Shown one piece after another: positions 1 through 7,219 of a stretch of 8,220 bases of DNA. This stretch comes from Rickettsiales bacterium (lineage in GTDB: Bacteria > Pseudomonadota > Alphaproteobacteria > TMED109 > TMED131). The notes beneath the pieces are model-generated. The model saw nothing but the letters and a program-made list of their open reading frames with translations. It made no database searches and had not been told where the DNA came from. The stretch lies in NCBI GenBank assembly GCA_002690625.1, contig NZFJ01000008.1, positions 1-8,220 of the forward strand, in the 5' to 3' direction. Position 1 is the stretch's first letter. Every line of letters begins with the position of its first letter. Position numbers and translations under genes: made by a program.

Positions 1-1750
1 CCGCATACCATTTTATATTTGGATATCTTGGTCTGTTCTCATCCTCAACTAATTTTAAGGCTTCTTCTCGGGTAATATCTCCTTCTCTTATTTGATTGCT
101 TCTAAAAGTATCATGTTCTGTAAAACCAGCTACTGTATAATATATATAATTATAAAATGCAGCTGTACCATCTCCTATTCGCCAACTAGTCCCCGTATCT
201 TTAGATAACTCCCATCCATATTGGTCTACAAGAGTACTTTCAATTTCTTTTTCATCCCATTTCCAATAATCAAATATAAAATGATAATTTTCTGATTTTT
301 TTATACTTCTATAGTATTCGCCGGATAAAGTATCCCACAGAGAGCTGTTTAAATATCTCGGATTTTTAAGCATTTGATTTAATCTTAAAGATTGATATTT
401 AATTTGTTTTAAGATGCCTTTTGAATAGCCTCTTTCTTCTTTAAGATTTGGCGGAATACCTAAAAACCCTGATTTAAAATGAGTTATTTCATAAGGACTA
501 TCTCCCCAAATATGCAAGTTTATTTTAGTTTCTTTTTTAATATTCTCAACGTATTGAAAAAAATGTTTATCACCAGCTGTAAATAAACTTATCATACCTA
601 AATGAGGTTTTTTTAACCAAGCTTCTACATTTTTTTTTATATTATCTCTTTTCTTTTTAATATCAGCAGCAACTATAATATTTTCTATTCCTAGTTTTGA
701 ACACATTAAACTAATATTTCTTCTACCTATATCAGAAGTCATACCCCAATCGTAAGTATAGGTAATAGGCTTTAAATGCAATTCTTTTACTATAAGGTGT
801 AAAGCAAAAGAACTGTCCCTTCCTCCTGAAAACGGAACTATACAGTTATCATTATTAATATTTTTGTATGGTTTGACTATATTGATTAATTCCTGAAATG
901 GTTTAGGCTCATTTTTTTTCTTATAATTATTACAGTAATTACAGACACCCTTATCATCAAAATATATAAATGGCATGGTATGAGGTAATAGACATTTTTT
1001 ACATCTGACTAGCTTAGGCATAGTATTTTCAAGTAGTTTTTTACTTGCATTTAAATAGTTTTTATTGGGTACTAAAGATCTTCTTTTAATCTTATACTCT
1101 TCTATTTCTAATTTATTATTACTTTGCACAGGTATATCTATTACTTTTACTTCATTAATTAATTTAATAATTTTATCACATCCTATTTTTTTAAGATGAA
1201 AAAATTCTGATGAAAAATATTCAGAATTTTTTTTTTTTGAATAATATAAACTACCATTATTTGAGAAAAGAACTAATTTTCCTATTTCATAGAAGACCAT
1301 AGCAACCGACATGGTACCTATACATTTCTGTAAAATAATTTCTGATACTTTACTTAAATTATTATTTTTTAAATATTTCTTTGCTAAAGATAATATAATT
1401 TCTGTATCAATCTCTCCGTATCTTTCTAGTGACTCACTGTCAAATAATTCTTTATCATTTACTACTATTCCATTATGAAAAATAGCTGATTTATCAATTA
1501 AAAATGGCTGATTATCATTATTACCATTGGTAATAAGTCTTCCTATTCCGATAATTAAATTAGAATTATTGAAATTAATATTTTTTTTTAATTTAACGAT
1601 GTCATAGTCAGCCTTTTTCACTTTGTAATCATTATCGTAATATAAAAAACCACTTGAGTCCTTTCCTCTTCGAGAAGCAAAACTTGCTAACATCTTTAGT
1701 TCATAAGATAACCTTTCGTTACTACCTATTATTCCAAAAATTCCACACAT
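1..1750 (-). CDS. Two-domain glutamine-dependent N-acetyl-sugar amidotransferase (class II glutaminase + WbpG/PseA/LegX-type PP-loop), 3' end outside window
   Basis: 583 codons are visible; the C-terminus lies beyond the left edge. The start is fixed by MCGIFGIIG: after Met removal Cys2 is the N-terminal nucleophile of class II (GlmS/AsnB-type) glutaminases. That domain (about 1-200) also shows RRGKDSSG (27-34), an Arg71-Thr74 region, HNG (92-94) and DTE (115-117). From residue 244 the protein matches the N-acetyl-sugar amidotransferase family: paired CxxC zinc-type motifs (C250/C253 and C270/C273), PP-loop SGGRDSS (308-314), YDWGM (333-337), AGDK (392-395), RIGDG (524-528) and DTFRSNQIREG (547-557). 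Family members use ATP and ammonia to turn an N-acetyl or carboxyl group on a nucleotide sugar into an amidine or amide for surface polysaccharides. Here the ammonia source appears fused on. It follows the glycosyltransferase gene by 11 bases. The exact substrate is unknown. Plain asparagine synthetase is less likely because of the cysteine pairs and the C-terminal motifs. Confidence 0.85.
   Translation of the reverse strand, partial: MCGIFGIIGSNERLSYELKMLASFASRRGKDSSGFLYYDNDYKVKKADYDIVKLKKNINFNNSNLIIGIGRLITNGNNDNQPFLIDKSAIFHNGIVVNDKELFDSESLERYGEIDTEIILSLAKKYLKNNNLSKVSEIILQKCIGTMSVAMVFYEIGKLVLFSNNGSLYYSKKKNSEYFSSEFFHLKKIGCDKIIKLINEVKVIDIPVQSNNKLEIEEYKIKRRSLVPNKNYLNASKKLLENTMPKLVRCKKCLLPHTMPFIYFDDKGVCNYCNNYKKKNEPKPFQELINIVKPYKNINNDNCIVPFSGGRDSSFALHLIVKELHLKPITYTYDWGMTSDIGRRNISLMCSKLGIENIIVAADIKKKRDNIKKNVEAWLKKPHLGMISLFTAGDKHFFQYVENIKKETKINLHIWGDSPYEITHFKSGFLGIPPNLKEERGYSKGILKQIKYQSLRLNQMLKNPRYLNSSLWDTLSGEYYRSIKKSENYHFIFDYWKWDEKEIESTLVDQYGWELSKDTGTSWRIGDGTAAFYNYIYYTVAGFTEHDTFRSNQIREGDITREEALKLVEDENRPRYPNIKWYA
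1227..1238. repeat. T12 homopolymer inside the amidotransferase gene
   Basis: Twelve consecutive T on + (A12 on the coding strand), reading S-K-K-K-N in the glutaminase domain. The gene remains in frame on both sides, shown by SLYYS before and YFSSE after it. It is a potential slippage site of the same kind as the one that breaks gatA. Confidence 0.9.
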
Positions 1751-1761
1751 AAATTCACATA

Positions 1762-3006
1762 TTATAAATTAAGCAAGATATCTTCTTCTTCTTTTATTCT
1801 TTCCTTCCAAGACCTTATAAATTTACTCTTTCTTTTTGAGACTTTCAATTTCATTTTTTTTATTTCATTAGGATGAAGAATTAAAAATTTTACTTTCTCC
1901 ATTAATTCCTCAATGTCTTCTAATTCATAATAAACTACTGAATCTTTTAACAATGAGTATGTTTTTATATCAATATTTTCAGATTTTCTTGGTTTAGGAA
2001 TTAGCATACAATCATTTGAATTAATTGCTTCTAAATTTGCATTACTTAAATTACCATCTTTATTAGTTGAAATATATATATCAGATATCTTATGAATTTG
2101 CATAACCTCACTATGTGGAACATTTCGTAATAATTCAAAACTATTTTTGTAATTTGAATTATTTACCGAAGTTTTTACAAAATCGTACATAGAGCCATCA
2201 CCTACTATTAAAAAAGCTACTCTAGTATTAAATTTTTCTAATAAATTTAAAGCTAAACTTAAAAATATTCTTATGCCTTTATACTCTTCTAATCTACCAA
2301 TAAATAAAATTAGTATTTTTTTATCAAATTTTTTTTTTATACCACTATATTTTCTAATAGTTTCTATATTTGTTTTGTTTTGATCTACACCATTTAGTAA
2401 AATATATTTCTTAACATCATGTCTTAATGCTTTTTCAAACCATATCTCTATTCCACTTCCTTCTTGAGTTCCTATAACAGCGGAAAAATTGGATTTAAAT
2501 GCAAGTCTATAAATTCTGTGTATTATTTTTTTTGTATAAAGAAGTGATCTTAAAAATGAACATATCCCTAAGACCCTTAAAACTAAAGGTATTTTTGGAT
2601 AAATTAATTTTAATATGGCAGCAATTACAACATTTGATGAATCACAATAAATAATATCAGGCTTTTTTCTATAAATATAAAAAGTAATTTTCAATAAATG
2701 CCTAAAGTCTCTCAATATCATTGCTAATTTTTTTGGAATGATATTTGAAAAGAAGTTGATACCAGCAAAAACATATACTTTCGCTTTTAATCCCTTTAAT
2801 CTCCTAGTTAAATCTTTCTTTTCTTTCCAACCAGATGTGTAAGTTTTTCCAGAGTCTTTAGCTAATAAAAAAAAAAAAAGTTCGTTATCTTTATCTAGTC
2901 TTTCAACTAATTTATATATTGTAGGTAAGCCTTCAGGTTCCCAAATCAATCTATTTAAACTTGTTTCAAACCCTGTAAAAAGTCTAGTAACTAATAAAAT
3001 TCTCAT
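1762..3006 (-). CDS. GT4-family (GT-B fold) glycosyltransferase
   Basis: 414 residues, a normal length for a group 1 / GT4 retaining glycosyltransferase, which moves a sugar from a nucleotide-sugar donor to a growing lipopolysaccharide or capsule chain at the cytoplasmic face of the membrane. The N-terminal Rossmann-like domain begins with RILLVTRLF (2-10) and includes KPDIIYCDSS (115-124). The C-terminal donor domain has LLNGVD (203-208), LFIGRLEEYKG (234-244), VGDG (268-271) and a donor-site segment SNANLEAI (321-328), where Glu326 is the likely second Glu of the EX7E motif. The usual 'G.PV' after that motif is replaced by NDCMLIP. No signal peptide or clear transmembrane segment is seen. 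The ATG at 3006 lies 21 bases after the transferase stop upstream, with no convincing ribosome binding site. The gene contains a 13-base and a 10-base homopolymer without loss of frame. Donor and acceptor sugars cannot be read from the sequence. Confidence 0.85.
   Translation of the reverse strand: MRILLVTRLFTGFETSLNRLIWEPEGLPTIYKLVERLDKDNELFFFLLAKDSGKTYTSGWKEKKDLTRRLKGLKAKVYVFAGINFFSNIIPKKLAMILRDFRHLLKITFYIYRKKPDIIYCDSSNVVIAAILKLIYPKIPLVLRVLGICSFLRSLLYTKKIIHRIYRLAFKSNFSAVIGTQEGSGIEIWFEKALRHDVKKYILLNGVDQNKTNIETIRKYSGIKKKFDKKILILFIGRLEEYKGIRIFLSLALNLLEKFNTRVAFLIVGDGSMYDFVKTSVNNSNYKNSFELLRNVPHSEVMQIHKISDIYISTNKDGNLSNANLEAINSNDCMLIPKPRKSENIDIKTYSLLKDSVVYYELEDIEELMEKVKFLILHPNEIKKMKLKVSKRKSKFIRSWKERIKEEEDILLNL
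2329..2338. repeat. T10 homopolymer inside the glycosyltransferase gene
   Basis: Ten T on + (A10 on the coding strand), encoding the lysines of GIKKKFDKK (residues 222-230), just before the LFIGRLEEYKG motif. The frame is preserved across it. Confidence 0.9.
2867..2879. repeat. A13 homopolymer inside the glycosyltransferase gene
   Basis: Thirteen A on + (T13 on the coding strand), encoding LFFFLL (residues 43-48). This is the longest run in the window and lies early in the gene, so a one-base slip would truncate the enzyme near residue 50. The frame is intact in this sequence. Confidence 0.9.
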
Positions 3007-3027
3007 AAATCTACAAACACTAAAATA

Positions 3028-3660
3028 TTATATTTTAGGAATTAATGCTCCTATTTTTGGTATATCATATCCTTTTTTAACTGCATTTCTTGCACTAATC
3101 AAGTTATACCAATCACAAACTTTTTCATATTTTGTTATATCCACCTGGTGCCATTCAAACCTTGCAATCCATGGCCATGTAGCAATATCAACAATCGAAA
3201 ATTCACTACCTCCTAAATAATTATAATGATTTAGCCTCTTGTTAATTACTTGGTATAGCCTTTCAGCCTCTTCTTTGTAGCGTTTTTCAGCGTATATAGA
3301 TTTTCCTTTATTAAACTTTAAAAAATGATGTGCTTGCCCTAACATTGGTCCTTGTGAAGCTATTTGAAAAGAAAGCCATTCCATATATTTATATTTTTCA
3401 TTAAGCCCTTTAGGAAAAAACTTATTATATTTTTCAGCCAAATATAAAAGTATTGTTCCAGACTCCATTAAAGATATTTTATTTTCTCTATCATAAATAG
3501 CGGGTATTTTATTATTAGGACTTAATTTTAGAAAATCAGTAGAATACTGTTCATTCTTAGTTATATTTATAGGGTAAACTTTATATTCTAAACCTAACTC
3601 TTCTAACATAATAGAAATTTTTCTACCATTAGGAGTGCTCCATGTATAAAGATCTATCAT
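3028..3660 (-). CDS. yfcG: YfcG-like glutathione S-transferase / GSH-dependent disulfide-bond oxidoreductase
   Basis: 210 residues, close to E. coli YfcG (about 215). The N-terminal thioredoxin-fold domain starts MIDLYTW, then STPNGRK (8-14) with the Thr9/Asn11 pair that in YfcG lies near the glutathione sulfur, SPNNKIPAI (47-55) with cis-Pro53, and MESGTILLYLAEK (65-77), whose Glu66-Ser67 bind the gamma-glutamyl group. The helical domain carries GPMLGQAHHF (104-113) and the N-capping-type SIVDIATWPW (155-164). There is no catalytic Cys in the N-terminal active site, as in Nu-class enzymes, which bind two glutathiones and reduce disulfides. It is a cytosolic protein. The ATG shares one base with the stop of the flavin-reductase gene (TAATG), so translation is probably coupled. 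The natural substrate is unknown, and the gene symbol is by similarity from memory. Confidence 0.85.
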   Translation of the reverse strand: MIDLYTWSTPNGRKISIMLEELGLEYKVYPINITKNEQYSTDFLKLSPNNKIPAIYDRENKISLMESGTILLYLAEKYNKFFPKGLNEKYKYMEWLSFQIASQGPMLGQAHHFLKFNKGKSIYAEKRYKEEAERLYQVINKRLNHYNYLGGSEFSIVDIATWPWIARFEWHQVDITKYEKVCDWYNLISARNAVKKGYDIPKIGALIPKI

Positions 3661-4277
3661 TATTTTGGCCTATTCATTTTAAAAATATTATCAACATAAC
3701 AATAATCCATATAACCTAATCTAGCCAGGGGTTTTATTTTTTTTACATCTACCATTCCATCTTTTATACAGTTATCATCTATATTTATTCCTAAAACCTC
3801 TCCTATAATAATACCATTATATTCGCCTTTTTCTTTTGATGGTAAATCAATTATTTTATAAAGCATACATTCCATATTAATTGGTGAAATTTTTAAAGAC
3901 TTAGGTTTTACTATTTTGCTACTACTAGTTTCTAATTTAGCCAAATCTAGTTCACTTTTTTCTGGTTCTAAAGGAAAACAAGTTTCGTTCATTTTATCTT
4001 TATTACTATAAGTGGAAATATTAATAACAAACTCTTTATTATCTTTAATATTTGAAAATGTATCTTTAGGACCATTTCCAGAGGGCAAAGATCCATTATT
4101 GGCGAACATAATCATTGGTGGGTTAGAAGCCACTCCATTAAAAAAACTATATGGAGCACAATTATCTATGCCTTTATTACTAACTGTAGTTATCCAAGCT
4201 ATGGGTCTAGGTATTATGCATGACTTAAAAGGATCATATTTTAAACCATGATTATTAAGATTTGTTTTATAAAACAT
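3660..4277 (-). CDS. Flavin reductase-like FMN-binding split-barrel protein
   Basis: 205 residues. The pattern is that of the flavin reductase domain (FMN-binding split barrel): PRPIAWITT (23-31), NCAPYSFFNGVASNPPM (39-55) lining the flavin site, KDTFSNI (71-77), FVIN (83-86), GEVLGI (159-164) and the C-terminal PLARLGYMDYCYVDN (183-197). Such proteins bind FMN and use NAD(P)H to reduce flavin or act as a partner of an oxygenase; many genomic members have no assigned substrate. It is cytosolic with no signal peptide. The ATG overlaps the gatB stop by one base (TAATG), and its own stop overlaps the glutathione-transferase ATG in the same way, so it is translated within the gat transcript. No oxygenase partner is present in the window. 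The fold is secure; the physiological role is open. Confidence 0.85.
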   Translation of the reverse strand: MFYKTNLNNHGLKYDPFKSCIIPRPIAWITTVSNKGIDNCAPYSFFNGVASNPPMIMFANNGSLPSGNGPKDTFSNIKDNKEFVINISTYSNKDKMNETCFPLEPEKSELDLAKLETSSSKIVKPKSLKISPINMECMLYKIIDLPSKEKGEYNGIIIGEVLGINIDDNCIKDGMVDVKKIKPLARLGYMDYCYVDNIFKMNRPK

Positions 4278-5743
4278 TAACTTTTTAACTTTTTAACTAT
4301 AATTTCATTTACTAATGAAGGGTTTGCCTGTCCTTTGGTTTCTTTCATGATTTGGCCAACAAACCAGCCTAAAACTTTAGTATTACCATCTTGATATTGT
4401 TTCTTTTGTTTTTCATTATCTTTAACTATTTTATCTACTAATATTTCTATTTCATCGGAATTACTTATTTGTTTTAATCCTTTTTCTTCAATTATAACAG
4501 AGGCTGCTTTACCAGTAGTAAACATTTCATCAAAAACATCCTTAGCAATTTTATTTGATATAGTTTGATTATTAATCAAATCTAATAATTTACCTAAGGA
4601 TATCGCCGTAATAGGTGATTTACTGATATTTAAATTTAAATTATTTAATTTTCCAAATAGATTAGTAATAATCCAATTAGCTGCTTGTTTAGCATCTCTG
4701 TTTTTTGATAGTTCTTCGAAATATTCTGCTATTTCTAATTCAGAGGAAATAACTCTTGCATCATATGAAGTTAAATCATATTGCTTTTTTAGTCTTTCTT
4801 TAAGTTCATCTGGCAACTCAGGAAGGGTTTTTCTAATATTGTCTATCCTTGTTTGAGTTAAAATTAAAGGCAAAAGATCAGGATCTGGAAAATACCTATA
4901 ATCATGAGCTTCTTCTTTAGATCTCATTGTTTTAGTTCTTCCTAAATTTGTGTCAAACAATCTTGTTTCTTGATCAACTGTTTTTCCTTCTTCTATTATT
5001 TTTACCTGTCTATTAGCTTCAAACTCAATAGCTTTTTCAAGATTTTTTATAGAATTTAAATTTTTTATTTCACATCTTGTTCCTAATCTTTCTCCTGATT
5101 TTCTAACTGATACATTAGCATCACACCTCAACGATCCTTCTTCCATATTTCCATCACAAGTCTTGACAAAACGTAAAATACTTCTGAGTTTTGATAAATA
5201 ATTTCCAGCTTCTTCCCAATCACTCAAATCAGGATAAGATACGATTTCCATTAGTGCTACTCCTGCTCTATTAAAATCTATAAAGGTCCTTTTTGGATCT
5301 TGATCATGTAATGATTTTCCAGCATCTTGCTCTAAATGAAGTCTTTCAATTCTTATTTTTTTGATCTCTTTTTCATTTATATCAATGTCTATAAATCCAT
5401 CACTTACAATAGGATCTTTAAATTGACTAATTTGATAACCTAATGGTAAATCAGGATAAAAATAATTTTTTCTATCAAAAATTGATTTTTTATTGATCTT
5501 TGAATTAAGAGCCAAACCAGTTTTAATTGCTTGATCAATAGCATGTTTGTTAATTACAGGAAGTGTTCCAGGTAAACCTACGTCTAAAAAGTCTAAGTTT
5601 TTGTTGGCTTCTTTTATAAATTTTGTAGAACCATTAGAAAATAATTTTAAATTAGTACTAATTTGAGCATGAACTTCTAGCCCAATAACAATTTCCCAAA
5701 TGCCTGTTTTACCTTTAATAATATTTGCTTTTCCATTGTTCAT
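4277..5743 (-). CDS. gatB: Aspartyl/glutamyl-tRNA amidotransferase subunit B (GatB)
   Basis: 488 residues from the ATG at 5743. GatB binds the misacylated tRNA and, with ATP, activates the Glu or Asp carboxyl group, which is then amidated by ammonia tunnelled from GatA. Motifs in order: WEIVIGLEVHAQ (16-27), GLPGTLPVIN (56-65), YFYPDLPLGYQISQ (94-107), LEQDAGK (137-143), DFNRAGVALMEIVS (156-169), EEGSLRCDANVSVR (201-214), ETRLFD (259-264), SKEEAHDYRYFPDPDL (275-290), and a helical YqeY-type tail ending near FVGQIMKETKGQANPSLV that contacts tRNA. Length and motifs are full and normal. A TTG four codons upstream (5755) would overlap gatA by 11 bases. I chose the ATG because it follows the gatA TAA by one base, the same spacing as the gatC/gatA junction, and because alignable sequence starts well after it. 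Confidence 0.97.
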   Translation of the reverse strand: MNNGKANIIKGKTGIWEIVIGLEVHAQISTNLKLFSNGSTKFIKEANKNLDFLDVGLPGTLPVINKHAIDQAIKTGLALNSKINKKSIFDRKNYFYPDLPLGYQISQFKDPIVSDGFIDIDINEKEIKKIRIERLHLEQDAGKSLHDQDPKRTFIDFNRAGVALMEIVSYPDLSDWEEAGNYLSKLRSILRFVKTCDGNMEEGSLRCDANVSVRKSGERLGTRCEIKNLNSIKNLEKAIEFEANRQVKIIEEGKTVDQETRLFDTNLGRTKTMRSKEEAHDYRYFPDPDLLPLILTQTRIDNIRKTLPELPDELKERLKKQYDLTSYDARVISSELEIAEYFEELSKNRDAKQAANWIITNLFGKLNNLNLNISKSPITAISLGKLLDLINNQTISNKIAKDVFDEMFTTGKAASVIIEEKGLKQISNSDEIEILVDKIVKDNEKQKKQYQDGNTKVLGWFVGQIMKETKGQANPSLVNEIIVKKLKS

Positions 5744-5744
5744 A

Positions 5745-7218
5745 TTAACTATCAATTTTTGGTTTGTGCTTAAACTTAACTTCTTGTTCTAATAAATATG
5801 CAGACTGTACCAATAAATCTTCTCTAAAGGAATTAGCTATTAATTGTAAACCTAAAGGTTTATTATTAGAGCTTAGTCCTGCTGGAATAGATATAGCAGG
5901 TAAGCCAGCCAAACTACTTGGAACAGTAAAAATATCATTCAAATACATTGAAATAGGATCATCATTTTTTTCTCCTATCATAAATGCATCACTAGGAGCA
6001 GTAGGTGTTAAGATTAAATCAACTGTCTTAAAAGATAAATTAAAGTCTTCGATAATTTTCTTTCTTACTTTTTGAGCGTGTATATAATATGCATCATAGT
6101 ATCCGGAAGATAGTACATAAGTACCTATTAATAATCTTCTTTTTACTTCCTTACCAAAACCTTCTCCTCTAGTTTTACAATACATATCATTTAAATCTTT
6201 GAATTCTTTTTTTGATCTATAACCATATTTAACTCCATCATATCTAGATAAGTTTGCGGATGCCTCTGCAGGAGCTATAATATAATAAGTAGGCAGAGCA
6301 AACCTAGAGTGAGGTAAAGAAATTTCAATTATTTCAGCACCTTGAGATGATAGTATTTCTTTACCTTTATCCCATAGCTCTTTTATTTCTGAAGATATGC
6401 CTTCAATATTATATTCTTTTGGTATACCAATTTTTAAGCCTTTTACACCATTTTTTAATTTATTAAATAAATTTGGAACTTCTTTCTTTGAGGAAGTAGA
6501 ATCTTTTTCATCATATGAAGCCATATTAGATAATGCATAAGCAGCATCTTCTACATTCCTTGTTATAGGTCCAGCCTGATCTAATGAAGAAGCAAAAGCA
6601 ATCATACCATAACGTGAGCAAGTGCCATAAGTTGGTTTTAATCCAACTACTCCACAAAATGCTGCTGGTTGTCTAATAGAACCTCCAGTATCTGTTCCTA
6701 AAGAAAAGCATGCTCCAGAAGCAGCTATAATTCCAGCAGATCCTCCAGAAGAACCTCCTGGAGTAAATGGTTTCTCAAAATCAGTTGTCCAAGGATTTAT
6801 TACTTTCCCCAAATTACACGTATCACTAGCAGAACCCATAGCAAATTCATCCATAGTTGTTTTACATAATATTATTGCTCCTGATTTTTTTAGATTATTA
6901 GTTACAGTGGACTCATAAGGTGAAATAAAACCATTTAAAATATTTGAACTTGCAGTTGTTTTATTATTTTTTGTACAGAAAATATCTTTTGCAGCAATAG
7001 GTATGCCCTCAAGAACTAATCTTTCACTTTTTTTTTTTAGAATCCGATTTTTTAGCTAATATTAATGCATCTTCATATAGTTTTTCTGAAACTAAGTTAT
7101 ATTTATCTAGAGTATTAATTCTTTCTATATAACAGTTAATCAATTCTAAACTTGATATTTCTCTCTTTGATAAATTTTCAAGTGTTTCCTTTAAAGAAAG
7201 CTTATAAAGTTTAGTCAT
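5745..7218 (-). CDS. gatA: Glutamyl/aspartyl-tRNA amidotransferase subunit A (GatA), interrupted by a frameshift in an A11 tract
   Basis: GatA is the amidase-signature glutaminase of GatCAB: it hydrolyses Gln and passes the ammonia to GatB. The first frame runs from ATG 7218 to a TGA at 7024-7026 (64 residues, ending SDSKKKK). The rest is in another frame that reads [15 protein letters not shown] straight after the A tract and continues to 5745. Dropping one A gives a continuous 490-residue protein of normal length. In that numbering the catalytic triad is complete: Lys77 in GIPIAAKD, cis-Ser156 in PGGSSGGSA (153-161) and nucleophile Ser180 in [11 protein letters not shown] (175-185). No other stop or shift occurs. 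The next ATG in the second frame (6854, Met122) lies after Lys77, so a protein starting there would be inactive. A TTG at 7227 is possible, but ATG 7218, one base after the gatC stop, is preferred. Either the sequence has a homopolymer error, or the gene relies on slippage; true decay is least likely. Confidence 0.9.
7028..7038 (-). other. A11 homopolymer (T11 on +) at the gatA frameshift
   Basis: On the coding strand the sequence is TCT, eleven A, then GTGAAAG. In frame 0 the tract reads KKKK then TGA; after loss of one A, or gain of two, it reads into SERLVLEG and the intact GatA body. The required change is therefore +1 at the ribosome level, or -1/+2 bases in DNA or RNA. Tracts of this length are known sites of RNA-polymerase slippage in AT-rich bacteria and of indel errors in sequencing. 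Confidence 0.9.
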
Positions 7219-7219
7219 T

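Noticed and set aside
1..1750. Asparagine synthetase AsnB, or GlmS
   Set aside because: The N-terminal glutaminase fits both, but no phosphosugar isomerase domain follows, and the C-terminal half has CxxC pairs plus YDWGM, AGDK and RIGDG motifs that belong to the N-acetyl-sugar amidotransferases.
4012..4251. 79-residue open frame on the + strand
   Set aside because: It lies entirely opposite the well-supported flavin-reductase-fold gene, has no recognisable motif, and is explained as an antisense shadow.
5764..6075. 103-residue open frame on the + strand
   Set aside because: It lies antisense to the conserved C-terminal part of gatA and shows no family motif or start context of its own.
5745..6854. 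A separate short amidase starting at Met122 of GatA
   Set aside because: It would lack catalytic Lys77 and the N-terminal domain. The same frame reads upstream through [10 protein letters not shown] to the A tract, so this is the body of gatA and not an independent gene.
7024..7034. A AAA AAG slippery heptamer next to the TGA in gatA, like the dnaX -1 frameshift site
   Set aside because: A -1 shift leads to GTG AAA GAT TAG and stops after three codons. The intact downstream frame needs +1 (or -2), so dnaX-type -1 frameshifting cannot rescue gatA.
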